A DNA stretch of 34,177 nucleotides from Frankia sp. R82 (GTDB lineage Bacteria; Actinomycetota; Actinomycetes; Frankiales; Frankiaceae), in assembly GCF_023716925.1 (NCBI RefSeq), contig NZ_JAMQQG010000297.1:1-34177 (forward strand), read 5' to 3'. Of this stretch, positions 14,411-22,862 are shown piece by piece; position 1 is the stretch's first letter; the number at the start of each line of letters is the position of its first letter. The notes beneath the pieces were generated by a model. It saw nothing but the letters and a program-made list of their open reading frames with translations, did not search any database and had not been told where the DNA came from. The position numbers and the translations under genes were made by a program.

Positions 14411-17400
14411 GTGGCAGGTTTGTTTGATTCGCGAACACGCTGTCGGCGGGGGCGCAACGTCCTGCGACATCGTCATGTCGTCGCGTGGTCTGGTTCGGTG
14501 CTCGGCATGGTGCTCAGTCTGGGACTGGCCGGCTGCGAGCCCGCTTCGCCGTCGCCGTGTGGGAAGTCGGGTGTCCTCAGCGGGACGACGTGTACCTACA
14601 ACACGGTCGGGTCGGATACCTTCACGATGCCCACAGGTGCACGGTGGGTTCAGATCACGGCGGTCGGCGCCCAGGGTGGCCACTATTTCGTCGCCGGTGA
14701 CGCCGCGCATGGCGGCTCGCCGGTGGGGGATATCACCGGCCGCGCCGGTGGGGGCGGCGGCCAGGCATCCGGCACGGTCACGGGTCTGCCGTCGGGCCGG
14801 GTACTGCAGGTCGATGTCGCCGGTAAGGGCGCTGACGGCACTGCCGCCAGCCGCTCGGGTGGAAAGAACAACGGGCCGTCCGGCGGGCAGGGCGCCGGGG
14901 GAGGGTTCGGCGGCTCCAACGGTGGTGTGGCCGGCGGTAAGGGCGACGCCGGCGGATCCGCTGGTGGAACCGCGAGTAACAACGGTGGCAACGGCTCCGG
15001 CGGCGGCGGCTCCTCGGATGTGCGGATCGCTACTGCTGGCTGCGCGGCACTGACGTGTGGTCTGGCGGATCGGGCGCTGGTCGGCGCGGGCGGCGGCGGC
15101 GGTGGCGGCACCGGGGGTCAGGGCTACGCGCTGCCCGGCGGGGGCGGCGCCGGTGGCGGTGCTTCCGGCGCTTCGGGTGGTGCCCTCGTCGATGGTGGCC
15201 ATCCGGGGGCGCCTGGGGCCGGTGGCAGCCAGACCGTGGGCGGGGCCGCGGGCCTCAACCCCGGACGGCATGCGACGCCGCCTCCCCCCGATCCCAACGA
15301 TCCGCGCTTCGGCGGTGACGGCACGGATGGCGCCGTCGGTAAGGGCGGCGTCGGAGGGGTGGGAAACCAGGCCTGCCTCGGTGAGCACAACCCGCCCTGC
15401 CGCAACCCTGATGACACGGATTCGGGCGGTGGCGCCGGTGGTGGTGGCGGCGGCGGGTACTTCGGTGGCGGTGGCGGCTCGGGCGGTGGTGGCACCAGCA
15501 TCGGTGGTGGTGGCGCGGGTGCCGGTGGCGGTGGGGGCAGCTCCTTCACGTCCGCCGCAGTGACCTCCGCTGTTCTGACCACCGGTGTCAACACCGGGAC
15601 CATCAACAACGGGAACGGCCAGGTCACCATCTCCTGGGGTACCTCCGCGTCGCCCAGCCCCACGCCGTCGACCAGTCCCTCTGCGTCGCCGACATCGTCG
15701 ACCTCGCCGACCGCGACTCCGACATCGGGGCCGACGCAGGGCCCTGGCACGAAGCCGGCCCCGGCCACCGCATATGTGATCAACAACTTCGGTAACACGG
15801 TGACCCCGATTGACGTGACCACCAATACTGCGGGCGCCCCGATCCCGGTCGGAGCGAGCCCCCGGGGGCTTACGGTCACGCCCGACGGCAAAACCGTCTA
15901 TGTGACGAACCGGGCCGACAACACGGTGACGCCCATTGATGTGGCCACCAACACGCCCGGCACTCCGATCCCGGTCGGCCAGTTCCCGTTCGGGGTCGCC
16001 GTGACTCCCAATGGCAGGACCGCCTACGTCGTGGACAACGCCAGCGATGACGTGACGCCGATCGACGTCGCCACGGGCACTCCCGGCGCCCGTATTCCGG
16101 TGGGTGACGATGCGCACGGCATCGTGATCACGCCCGATGGTCGGACCGCCTACGTCGCCAACGCGGCAAGCAACACGGTGACGCCGATCGACGTGGCCAC
16201 CAACACCGCTGGCACGCCGATCCCCGCCGGGAACAACCCGCAGTGGGTTGTGATCACACCCGACGGAAAGACGGTGTACGTCACCGACAACGCCAACGCT
16301 GCCAGTGCCACGGTGACGCCGATCGACGTGGCCACCAACACTCCCGGAAAACCCATTCCGGTCAGTGACCGCCCGGTCGGCATCGCGATCACGCCCGATG
16401 GAAAGACCGTGTACGTCACCAACGAGCGCGACAACGTGGTGACGCCGATCGACGTGGCCACCAACACCCCCGGCGCCACTGTTGCGACGGGGGGCGTCGA
16501 GCCGTTCGCCATCGCGGTGACACCGGACGGCGTGGCCGCCTACGCGGTCAACCGCGACAGCAACTCGGTGACGCCGATCGACGTGGCCACCAACACCCCT
16601 GGGAGCCCCGTCTCCGTCGGTGACCGACCGGTGGGGATCGCGATCGCCCCGGCACGGACCGCACCACCAGCCGGGCCGGTGTGTGGAAGCACCGGTGCAC
16701 AGTCCGGTACGACGACGATGACCTGCACCTATCACACGGTCGGATCGGACACCTTCACCGTGCCCGCAGGTGTGGGCTCGGTCGAGATCACGGTGACCGG
16801 CGCCCAGGGTGGGCATTACTTCATCGCTGGTGACGCGGCACACCCGTCCCCGGCGGGGGACATCACCGGGCGTCCCGGCGGCAGCGGTGGCCGGGCATCC
16901 GGCACCCTGACGGGTCTGACCGGTGGCCAGGTCCTGCAGGTGGACGTGGCGGGTAAGGGCGCTGATGGAACCGGGGCATCACGCTCGGGCGGAATGAGTA
17001 ACGGCCCGTCCGGCGGATCGGGAGCACTCGGCGGGTTCGGTGGATCCAACGTCGGCGTGCCAGGTGGGTCCGGTGACGCCGCCGGCGCGAACGGTGGAAC
17101 CGCGTTCAACGGCGGTAACGGCTCCGGTGGTGGTGGCTCCTCCGACGTCCGTCTGGCCACGGCAGGGTGTGCCGCACGTGCCTGTCAGCTGTCCACCCGG
17201 GTGCTGGTCGCCGGCGGTGGCGGCGGTGCCGGCGGTGTCGGCGGTCAGGGCAACGCGCTCGGCGGGGCCGGGGGCGACGCCGGTGCCGACGGTGGGGCGC
17301 TCGTGGACGGTGGCAACGCCGGAGTCCCGGGCAAGGCCGGCACCCAGACCGTCGCCGGCACCGGAGGGCTGAACGCGTGCCGTCATGGTGCGGGAAACCC

Positions 17401-17854
17401 CCCGGTGAGTGACCCGTCGACCGATCCGCGCTGCGGCGGCGACGGTACTGACGGCACTTCCGGGACCGGCGGGACCGGCGGGGCCGGGAACCTGCCCTGC
17501 ACCGGGACACGCACCCCGGCCTGCGCGGACCCGAACGCGACCACGTCCGGTGGTGGCGCCGGTGGTGGCGCGGGTGGCGGCTACTTCGGCGGGGGTGGTG
17601 GCGCCGGTGGTGGCGGCACCTTCGGCGGCTATGGTGGCGCCGGTGGTGGAGGCGCTGGTGGGAGTTCGTTCGCCGCGTCGAGCATCGTGAACCCGGCTCT
17701 GACAAGCGGGGTCAACTCCGGCAGCGTCAACGGCGGCAACGGAGAGGTCACGATCACCTGGACCTCTGCTGGAACCTCGGCTCCGGTGCCGGCCCCGAGC
17801 CCGGCCCCGACTCCCGAGCCGTCCCCCACGCCCGCGCTGGCCACGAAGCCCTGA
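14411..17854 (+). CDS. Giant lipoprotein: two glycine-rich domains flanking a YVTN beta-propeller
   Basis: The 1,147-residue exported protein begins with a long, basic n-region, a hydrophobic segment and a lipobox LAGC with Cys about 42, so it should be lipid-anchored outside the membrane. Residues 45-405 are a glycine-rich domain, with GGGYFGGGGGSGGGG and a following GSSF as its clearest part, resembling the ALK/LTK-type glycine-rich fold. A Ser/Thr/Pro linker (410-450) follows. Residues 452-750 hold seven repeats with AYVxN and VTPIDVATNTPG motifs, a complete seven-blade YVTN propeller. Residues 757-1118 are a second copy of the glycine-rich domain, and the end is a short Pro-rich tail. GTG 14411 has AGAGGG nine bases upstream; a TTG at 14405 is too close to it. 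Scaffold, adhesion or ligand-binding roles are possible. Confidence 0.85.
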   Translation: MAGLFDSRTRCRRGRNVLRHRHVVAWSGSVLGMVLSLGLAGCEPASPSPCGKSGVLSGTTCTYNTVGSDTFTMPTGARWVQITAVGAQGGHYFVAGDAAHGGSPVGDITGRAGGGGGQASGTVTGLPSGRVLQVDVAGKGADGTAASRSGGKNNGPSGGQGAGGGFGGSNGGVAGGKGDAGGSAGGTASNNGGNGSGGGGSSDVRIATAGCAALTCGLADRALVGAGGGGGGGTGGQGYALPGGGGAGGGASGASGGALVDGGHPGAPGAGGSQTVGGAAGLNPGRHATPPPPDPNDPRFGGDGTDGAVGKGGVGGVGNQACLGEHNPPCRNPDDTDSGGGAGGGGGGGYFGGGGGSGGGGTSIGGGGAGAGGGGGSSFTSAAVTSAVLTTGVNTGTINNGNGQVTISWGTSASPSPTPSTSPSASPTSSTSPTATPTSGPTQGPGTKPAPATAYVINNFGNTVTPIDVTTNTAGAPIPVGASPRGLTVTPDGKTVYVTNRADNTVTPIDVATNTPGTPIPVGQFPFGVAVTPNGRTAYVVDNASDDVTPIDVATGTPGARIPVGDDAHGIVITPDGRTAYVANAASNTVTPIDVATNTAGTPIPAGNNPQWVVITPDGKTVYVTDNANAASATVTPIDVATNTPGKPIPVSDRPVGIAITPDGKTVYVTNERDNVVTPIDVATNTPGATVATGGVEPFAIAVTPDGVAAYAVNRDSNSVTPIDVATNTPGSPVSVGDRPVGIAIAPARTAPPAGPVCGSTGAQSGTTTMTCTYHTVGSDTFTVPAGVGSVEITVTGAQGGHYFIAGDAAHPSPAGDITGRPGGSGGRASGTLTGLTGGQVLQVDVAGKGADGTGASRSGGMSNGPSGGSGALGGFGGSNVGVPGGSGDAAGANGGTAFNGGNGSGGGGSSDVRLATAGCAARACQLSTRVLVAGGGGGAGGVGGQGNALGGAGGDAGADGGALVDGGNAGVPGKAGTQTVAGTGGLNACRHGAGNPPVSDPSTDPRCGGDGTDGTSGTGGTGGAGNLPCTGTRTPACADPNATTSGGGAGGGAGGGYFGGGGGAGGGGTFGGYGGAGGGGAGGSSFAASSIVNPALTSGVNSGSVNGGNGEVTITWTSAGTSAPVPAPSPAPTPEPSPTPALATKP
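15765..16665 (+). repeat. Seven propeller-blade repeats at DNA level
   Basis: Seven copies of a unit of about 126-135 bp share the core GTGACGCCGATCGACGTGGC (with variants). They encode blades one to seven of the lipoprotein's beta-propeller. The near-identical cores suggest recent expansion or gene conversion. Confidence 0.8.
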
Positions 17855-17910
17855 CCAGACGTAGGACAGACCCGCAGAAGTAACGCTCCACAACAGGCCA
17901 GGGCCCCGCG

Positions 17911-17945
17911 CTCGGCCCGGCGGCTGACACAGCCGCCGGGCCGAG
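17911..17945 (+). terminator. Strong hairpin terminator
   Basis: CTCGGCCCGGCGGCT (17911-17925) pairs perfectly over 15 bp with AGCCGCCGGGCCGAG (17931-17945) around the 5-base loop GACAC, about 55 bp after the lipoprotein gene. It separates that gene from the biosynthetic cluster. Confidence 0.8.
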
Positions 17946-18261
17946 CTGGCGGCCCGGCGGTGCCGTGCCCGGTGTGGCTGCCCGCGCTCGTCGCGGCTGG
18001 GCACTGGCCGGTGCGCATCGTCAGCAGCGGCGACCCGCTCCCCGCGAGCGCGGGCATTTCGCCTGTGGCGGCAGCGATCGCCCTGCTGGCCGCCGGCTTA
18101 TACCCGACACCGCCCCAACGATGGGCGTCGTTCGCGCCAGTGGCAGGTGTCAGCCTGTGGTCTCGTTGTAATCTCCGTCTGGCCACTCATGGCCACCATT
18201 CCCTCTGGAAAGCCAATGGGAAGCCGGTTACGTTGATTTCTCCGTCTACCGAGGAGAAGCA
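17946..18261. other. Leader region of the biosynthetic cluster
   Basis: No gene is recognised. TGGCCACTCATGGCCA (18180-18195) is a symmetric site of two self-complementary TGGCCA boxes 4 bp apart, about 65 bp before the first sulfotransferase gene. TCTCCGTCT occurs twice (near 18172 and 18238). These may be control sites. Confidence 0.4.
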
Positions 18262-18918
18262 TTGCTCGACGTGATCGGCGCTGGTTTCGGCCGCACCGGG
18301 ACTCTTTCGCTCAAAGCGGCGTTGGAAAGGCTCGGGTACGGTCCCTGCCATCACATGGACGAGGTCCTCGCGCACCGCGACACCATTTCTGACTGGACCC
18401 GGGCCGCCGACGGCGGGCCCGTGACCTGGGACTCTCTGTATGAGGGGTACCGCTCGACGGTCGACTGGCCGGGGGCGAGGTTCTGGCGGGAACTTGCCGC
18501 CCACTACCCGTCGGCGCGGGTCATCCTGACCGTCCGCGACCCCGAGAAGTGGTACGACAGCGTACGGAACACGCTGTTCCGCGCTATTTCCACTACTCCG
18601 GTCGGAATAAACGAGGAAGCGCTGCGGGTCATCACGATGATGAAGCGGATCGTATGGGACGGCGCGTTCGAGGGCCGTTTCGCCGACCGGGAGCACACCC
18701 TCGCGGTCTTCGCCGAGCATCTCGCCGCGGTGCAACGCGAGATCCCGGCCGAACGCCTGCTGGTCCTCGACGTCGCGCAGGGCTGGGAGCCGCTGTGCGA
18801 GTTCCTCGGCGTCGCGGTCCCCGACGAGCCGTTCCCCCAGGCCAACGACCAGGACACGTTCGCCGCGAAGCACCGCGAGCGCATCGCGGCGGCCCTGCGC
18901 AAGCCCGCCCTTCTCTGA
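18262..18918 (+). CDS. Sulfotransferase family protein (P-loop, Sulfotransfer_4-like)
   Basis: The 218-residue protein should transfer a sulfuryl group from PAPS to a hydroxyl or amine of a small molecule. The PAPS 5'-phosphosulfate-binding loop is at the start, GAGFGRTGTLSLKAALERLG, and the 3'-phosphate site is RVILTVRDPEKWYDSVRNTL at about residues 91-110. The length and the RTGTxSL pattern match the short Sulfotransfer_4-like group. The start is a TTG at 18262 with GAGGAG five bases upstream, which is convincing. It is the first gene of the plus-strand cluster and is followed by a 571-bp gap, so it may be transcribed separately. Which hydroxyl of the cluster's product it uses is unknown. 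Confidence 0.86.
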   Translation: MLDVIGAGFGRTGTLSLKAALERLGYGPCHHMDEVLAHRDTISDWTRAADGGPVTWDSLYEGYRSTVDWPGARFWRELAAHYPSARVILTVRDPEKWYDSVRNTLFRAISTTPVGINEEALRVITMMKRIVWDGAFEGRFADREHTLAVFAEHLAAVQREIPAERLLVLDVAQGWEPLCEFLGVAVPDEPFPQANDQDTFAAKHRERIAAALRKPALL

Positions 18919-19489
18919 CACCCCTGACACCGCGGCCGGTCGCGTCGTCAAACGGTCCCGGGACAACAGCCTCCGCAGCAGGAAGCACAACGAGCCCGCC
19001 TCGATCTGCCACCCGGCCCCGCCACGTTCCGGCTCCCCTCACTCGCCCACGCGCCGCGTGATCAACCAGAATTACTAAGATCGAAAACAGGTAAATGGCA
19101 TCGACCTCCTGGTCAGGGCCGGTGCGGCGATCAGTCATGATCCATCCGACCCGGTCGGATAACGTGAGCTGTCGATGTTCACGGCCGACGCATCGACAGA
19201 CGGGCAGTTCAGATGCCCGATTCGGTGGTTCGAGCCCCAGGCGGCAACGTCCTGCCGTGGGTTTTGGCTGCGTATACCGGCCACCCTGAGTGAGCCGACA
19301 CCGGATCCCGGAGAATACAGCGACGCGCCGGTCCGTCCGGTGACAGGTGAGCACAGTGGATTGGTCCATCGTGGCTGCAAATCGGTTCGGCGCGCCGGTT
19401 GCCTGCATTCTCGGCGCCTGCGAACATGGTCCGTGACTGATCGTCGCTTTTCGAGGAACGGCCACCGGTGAATAACGGGAGCGTCCGAA
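18919..19489. other. 571-bp non-coding region between two sulfotransferase genes
   Basis: No gene is supported. An AT-richer patch lies near 19065-19100, and ATCCGAC-CCG-GTCGGAT at 19144-19160 is a perfect 7-bp inverted repeat with a 3-bp centre, a possible operator. The second sulfotransferase gene and the operon after it probably have their promoter here. Confidence 0.45.
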
Positions 19490-20617
19490 GTGGACACGAT
19501 CGGAACAGTCAGTGACATTCACGCCGCCGCCACGGCCCTGACCGGGCTCACCGATTTCGGCCCACCCGACTATCATGAGGGGCTTGATGTCATCCTGGCC
19601 GCCTACCAGGACGAGGCCGACCTTACTCCGCTCGGCGTCGCGATGGCCCGCGACGAGTTGCGCGACATTCTGGTGGCCCGGCTGTTCAGCGAGGCCGGCT
19701 GGCAACGCTATCCGGAGTACGCCGAGGTTCCGGTCGAGCGGCCGGTGTTCATCGTCGGCATGCCCCGCACGGGCACGACCACGTTGCACCGGCTGCTGAC
19801 CGCCGATCCGGCCCACCAGGGCCTGGAACTGTGGCTGGGTGCGGCCCCGCAGCCCCGCCCGCCGCTTCCGACCTGGCCGAACGACCCGATCTTCCAGCTC
19901 GTCCAGGGGGCGATCCACGGATTCCTGGAGCGGAACCCGGGCTATCTCGGCATTCACAACCGGGACGCGGCGAAGGTCGAGGAATGCTGGCTGCTGACCC
20001 GTCAGTCGATGCTGTCGGCCTTCTTCGAGTTCACCGGGCACGTGCCGACCTACTCGAACTGGCTGGTGAAGCAGGACTGGACCGCCGCCTACGCGCGTCA
20101 TCGGCGCAACCTGCAGCTGATCGGGCTGCCCACGCCCGGTCGGACCTGGGTGCTCAAGTACTCCGGCCATCTGCTGTGCCTGGACGCCCTGCTGGCCACC
20201 TATCCGGACGCGCTGATCGTGCACACCCACCGCCGCCCGGCCAGCACCGTGCTCGGCTCGGCCTGCAGCATGGTGAGCAGGCTCGCGGCGGGCAAGTCCA
20301 CCAGTTTCCACGGCGACGCCATCGGCCCGGCCCTGCTGGAGCTGGCCGAGCGCGCCCTGACCCGCTTCGCGGCGGACCGTGCCCGCCACGACCAGGCCCA
20401 CTTCCACGACGTGGAGTTCGACGAGTTCACCGCCGACCCCCACGATGTCGTCGCCGGGATCTACGCCCGCCTCGGCCGCCCGGTGCCCGAGCCCGCCCGC
20501 GCCGCCATGGCCGAGGTACTCGCCGAGGACGACCGACTGCGGTCGCACCGTTACGACCTGGCCGAGTTCGGCGTCACCGCCGAACAGACCGACGCCCGCC
20601 TCGCGACTCTGCTCTGA
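19490..20617 (+). CDS. Sulfotransferase (Sulfotransfer_3-like)
   Basis: The 375-residue PAPS-dependent sulfotransferase has the P-loop region VFIVGMPRTGTTTLHRLLTA at about residues 84-103. The 3'-phosphate-binding segment is ALIVHTHRRPASTVLGSACS at about residue 240. The motif PRTGTTxLHRLL and the preceding helical N-terminal region are typical of the larger actinobacterial sulfotransferases, distinct from the shorter one at 18262. It starts at GTG 19490 with GGGAG eight bases upstream. It is followed 31 bp later by the alpha-oxoamine synthase gene, so it is probably in one operon with it. Two different sulfotransferases in one cluster suggest two sulfation steps, or one sulfation and one non-catalytic role. 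Confidence 0.87.
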   Translation: MDTIGTVSDIHAAATALTGLTDFGPPDYHEGLDVILAAYQDEADLTPLGVAMARDELRDILVARLFSEAGWQRYPEYAEVPVERPVFIVGMPRTGTTTLHRLLTADPAHQGLELWLGAAPQPRPPLPTWPNDPIFQLVQGAIHGFLERNPGYLGIHNRDAAKVEECWLLTRQSMLSAFFEFTGHVPTYSNWLVKQDWTAAYARHRRNLQLIGLPTPGRTWVLKYSGHLLCLDALLATYPDALIVHTHRRPASTVLGSACSMVSRLAAGKSTSFHGDAIGPALLELAERALTRFAADRARHDQAHFHDVEFDEFTADPHDVVAGIYARLGRPVPEPARAAMAEVLAEDDRLRSHRYDLAEFGVTAEQTDARLATLL

Positions 20618-20648
20618 CCGCCCACCACACCGAACCGAGGAGATCCCG

Positions 20649-21896
20649 ATGACCACGACGGCGCCCTCGGGAACGACGGACACGGCACTGTCTCGCTGGG
20701 GCTTCTCCGAGTGGGTCGCGCGAACCCGCCAGACCGGCGAGTTCATCGACACCCCTGAGCTGGACGGGGTCAACGACGCGGTCATCAGCGTCGACGGCCG
20801 CCCGGTGGTCAACTTCGCCGGCATCGGCATCCTGGGCTGGCAGCACGACCCGGAGGTCCGCCGGGTCTTCGCCACCGCGGCGGCCGAGTACGGCCTGGTC
20901 GTCGGCGGTTCGCGGCTGGTCCAGGGCCTGTCCCGGCCGCACCTGGAGCTCGAGACGCTCGTGGCCGAGCTCACCGGCCAGGACAGGGCGCTCACCTTCG
21001 CCACCGGTCTGTTGGCCAACCTCGGTTTCGTCCACGCGATGAGGGCCCGGTTCTCGTTCGCCGGCGAACCCGGGGTGAACAACGCCGACATGGTCCTGGT
21101 GCTCGACCGGGACAGCCACTGGAGCGTGTGGAAGGCCGCCGACGGGTTCAGGTACGGGCGCAACCTGTTTGCCTTCCCGCACAACGACGTCGCGGCGCTG
21201 CGAACTCTGCTGGCCGAGCTTGGCGACCGGCAGGTCGTGGTCGGCTTCGAGACGGTCTACTCGTCCGACGGCTCGATGGCCCCGGTGGGTGCGATCCTGG
21301 ATGCCTGCGAGGAGTTCGGGGCGATCAGTTTCGTCGACGACGCCAACGGCTTCATGGCCTACGGAAACGGAGGCCACCGGTTCGCCGAAGAATACGAGGC
21401 GCTACGCCGTGCCACCTTCCGGATGGTGTCGTTCGGAAAGGCCGTCGGACTTTCTGGCGGCGCCATCGCCGGGCCGGCGGACGCCATTGACGCCTTCCGT
21501 TTCCTGTCGGGCACGTCGATTTTCACGACGAACATCCAGCCGCCGACCGCCCAGGCCGTCACGTACGTGCTCGAGCGGATGCGCCGCGACCCGTCGCTGA
21601 TGGAGCGCTATCTCGACCGGATCGACCGGCTGCGCGGACGCCTGGCCGCGATCGGGTGCTCCATCAATCCCACGCCGACCTTCGTCACCTCGATAGCCAT
21701 CGGTTCCAACGAAACGGCCGTACGGGTGCGTCGGGACTTTCTCGAGCGCGGCTACCTGGTGCCGATCTTCGTCTATCCGGCGGTCCGGAAGAACGAGGCG
21801 GTCATCCGCCTGCTCGTGAACGATCGGCTGTCCGACGAGCAGCTCGACGGCTTCGTCGACACGCTGGCCGAACTCCGGACGATCCACGGCTTCTGA
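20649..21896 (+). CDS. Alpha-oxoamine synthase (PLP-dependent, BioF/KBL/SPT family)
   Basis: The 415-residue enzyme should join an acyl thioester to an amino acid with loss of CO2, giving an alpha-aminoketone, as serine palmitoyltransferase or BioF do. The PLP lysine is K264 in MVSFGKAVGLSGGAIAG; D230 in ISFVDDANGF should bind the pyridine nitrogen; H157 in LDRDSHWS should stack on the ring; FAFPHND matches the family. One oddity is that the conserved His three residues after D230 is Asn (N233). GAGGAG precedes the ATG at 20649. Genes for an FAAL and an ACP lie downstream, so the acyl donor may be acyl-ACP rather than acyl-CoA. The amino acid partner is unknown. Confidence 0.86.
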   Translation: MTTTAPSGTTDTALSRWGFSEWVARTRQTGEFIDTPELDGVNDAVISVDGRPVVNFAGIGILGWQHDPEVRRVFATAAAEYGLVVGGSRLVQGLSRPHLELETLVAELTGQDRALTFATGLLANLGFVHAMRARFSFAGEPGVNNADMVLVLDRDSHWSVWKAADGFRYGRNLFAFPHNDVAALRTLLAELGDRQVVVGFETVYSSDGSMAPVGAILDACEEFGAISFVDDANGFMAYGNGGHRFAEEYEALRRATFRMVSFGKAVGLSGGAIAGPADAIDAFRFLSGTSIFTTNIQPPTAQAVTYVLERMRRDPSLMERYLDRIDRLRGRLAAIGCSINPTPTFVTSIAIGSNETAVRVRRDFLERGYLVPIFVYPAVRKNEAVIRLLVNDRLSDEQLDGFVDTLAELRTIHGF

Positions 21897-21938
21897 CACC
21901 GCCCGGCCCGCCGCGGGCCGGCCCGAACGAGGGGCATC

Positions 21939-22838
21939 ATGGATTCCCAGTCACCGGATTCCCCGTCTCTGGCCGGGACGGCCGCTCGGCCCGTCACCCG
22001 GCCGACATCTCGGCCGGTCGCCCTGGTCACCGGGTGTTCGAGCGGCATCGGCGTGCGCTGTGTCCCGGCGCTGGTCCGGCGGGGGTTCCACGTCGTCGCC
22101 ACCCTGCGCGACCTGAGCCGCCGCGCCGTGCTCGACGAGGTCACCGACGAGCACGTCACGGTGCTTCGGCTGGACGTGACCGACCAGCGGACGATCGACG
22201 AGGCCGTCGCCGCCGTCCTGGCCGCGACCGGCCGTATCGACGTACTGGTCAACAACGCGGGGACGGCGCCGCCGAACTTCGTCGAGGAGGCACCGCTCGC
22301 GCAGTGGCGATCGGTGTTCGAGACCAACCTGTTCGGCCAGGTCGCGGTGACCAACGCCGTTCTGCCCACGATGCGGGCACAGGGGCGGGGCCGGGTGGTG
22401 ATGGTCTCCAGCGTCGGCGGGCGGGCGCCGACGCCACTGCTCGGCGTCTACTGCGCCTCGAAGTTCGCCCTCGAGGGGTACGCCGAGACGCTACGCCTGG
22501 AACTGCGACATTCGGGCATCGATGTCGCGCTGGTCGAACCGGGCTCCTACCGGACGCGTATCTACGACACGCCGCTGCTGCACGCGCCCGTCCCCGTCGA
22601 GTCGCCCTATGCGGACGACTTTGTCCGGCTGCGCGCGTTCTACCGCGACTACATCGCCCATCACCTGCGCGACCCCGACGAGGTCGCGGAACTGGTCGCG
22701 GCCCTCGCCGCCCGGCCGCGTCAGCGCCTGCGCCATCCGGTCGGCACCGACGCCTGGATCAAGCTCGCGCTGCACGCCCTGCTTCCCTGGCCGGCCTACG
22801 AGCGGCTGACCCGGCGACTGATCGGCCTGCGACCGTAG
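21939..22838 (+). CDS. Short-chain dehydrogenase/reductase (ketoreductase)
   Basis: The 299-residue classical SDR has an extra N-terminal extension of about 25 residues. The cofactor motif is VALVTGCSSGIGVRCV (near residue 28), then VLVNNAG, the catalytic Ser in VVMVSSVGGRAP and the catalytic pair in LGVYCASKFALEGYAETL (Y and K four apart). The overall pattern resembles 3-ketosphinganine reductase-type SDRs. In the cluster it would reduce the aminoketone made by the alpha-oxoamine synthase to an amino alcohol. The ATG at 21939 has GAGGGG upstream; the gap to the synthase is 42 bp. The C-terminal 60 residues (YADDFVRLRAFYRDYIAHHL, then WIKLALHALLPWPAYERLTR) contain an amphipathic, possibly membrane-associated part. 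Confidence 0.87.
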   Translation: MDSQSPDSPSLAGTAARPVTRPTSRPVALVTGCSSGIGVRCVPALVRRGFHVVATLRDLSRRAVLDEVTDEHVTVLRLDVTDQRTIDEAVAAVLAATGRIDVLVNNAGTAPPNFVEEAPLAQWRSVFETNLFGQVAVTNAVLPTMRAQGRGRVVMVSSVGGRAPTPLLGVYCASKFALEGYAETLRLELRHSGIDVALVEPGSYRTRIYDTPLLHAPVPVESPYADDFVRLRAFYRDYIAHHLRDPDEVAELVAALAARPRQRLRHPVGTDAWIKLALHALLPWPAYERLTRRLIGLRP

Positions 22839-22862
22839 CCGCCGCACGGATGAGGAGCGCCG

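Noticed and set aside
15765-16665. Possible CRISPR array because of regular repeats
   Set aside because: The repeats lie in frame inside the lipoprotein gene and encode propeller blades; there are no unique spacers of constant length.
14393-16843. Minus-strand open frame of 816 codons opposite the lipoprotein
   Set aside because: It is Arg/Gly/His-rich antisense sequence created by the GC-rich repeats of the lipoprotein gene; it has no domains and no ribosome site.
19200-19260. tRNA T-arm-like string GGTTCGAGCCCC
   Set aside because: The flanking bases do not form the 5-bp T-stem, and no acceptor or anticodon arms can be drawn.
18632-21184. Minus-strand open frame of 850 codons opposite the sulfotransferase and synthase genes
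   Set aside because: The plus strand carries clear PAPS and PLP motifs; the minus frame crosses a real intergenic gap and has no recognisable domain.
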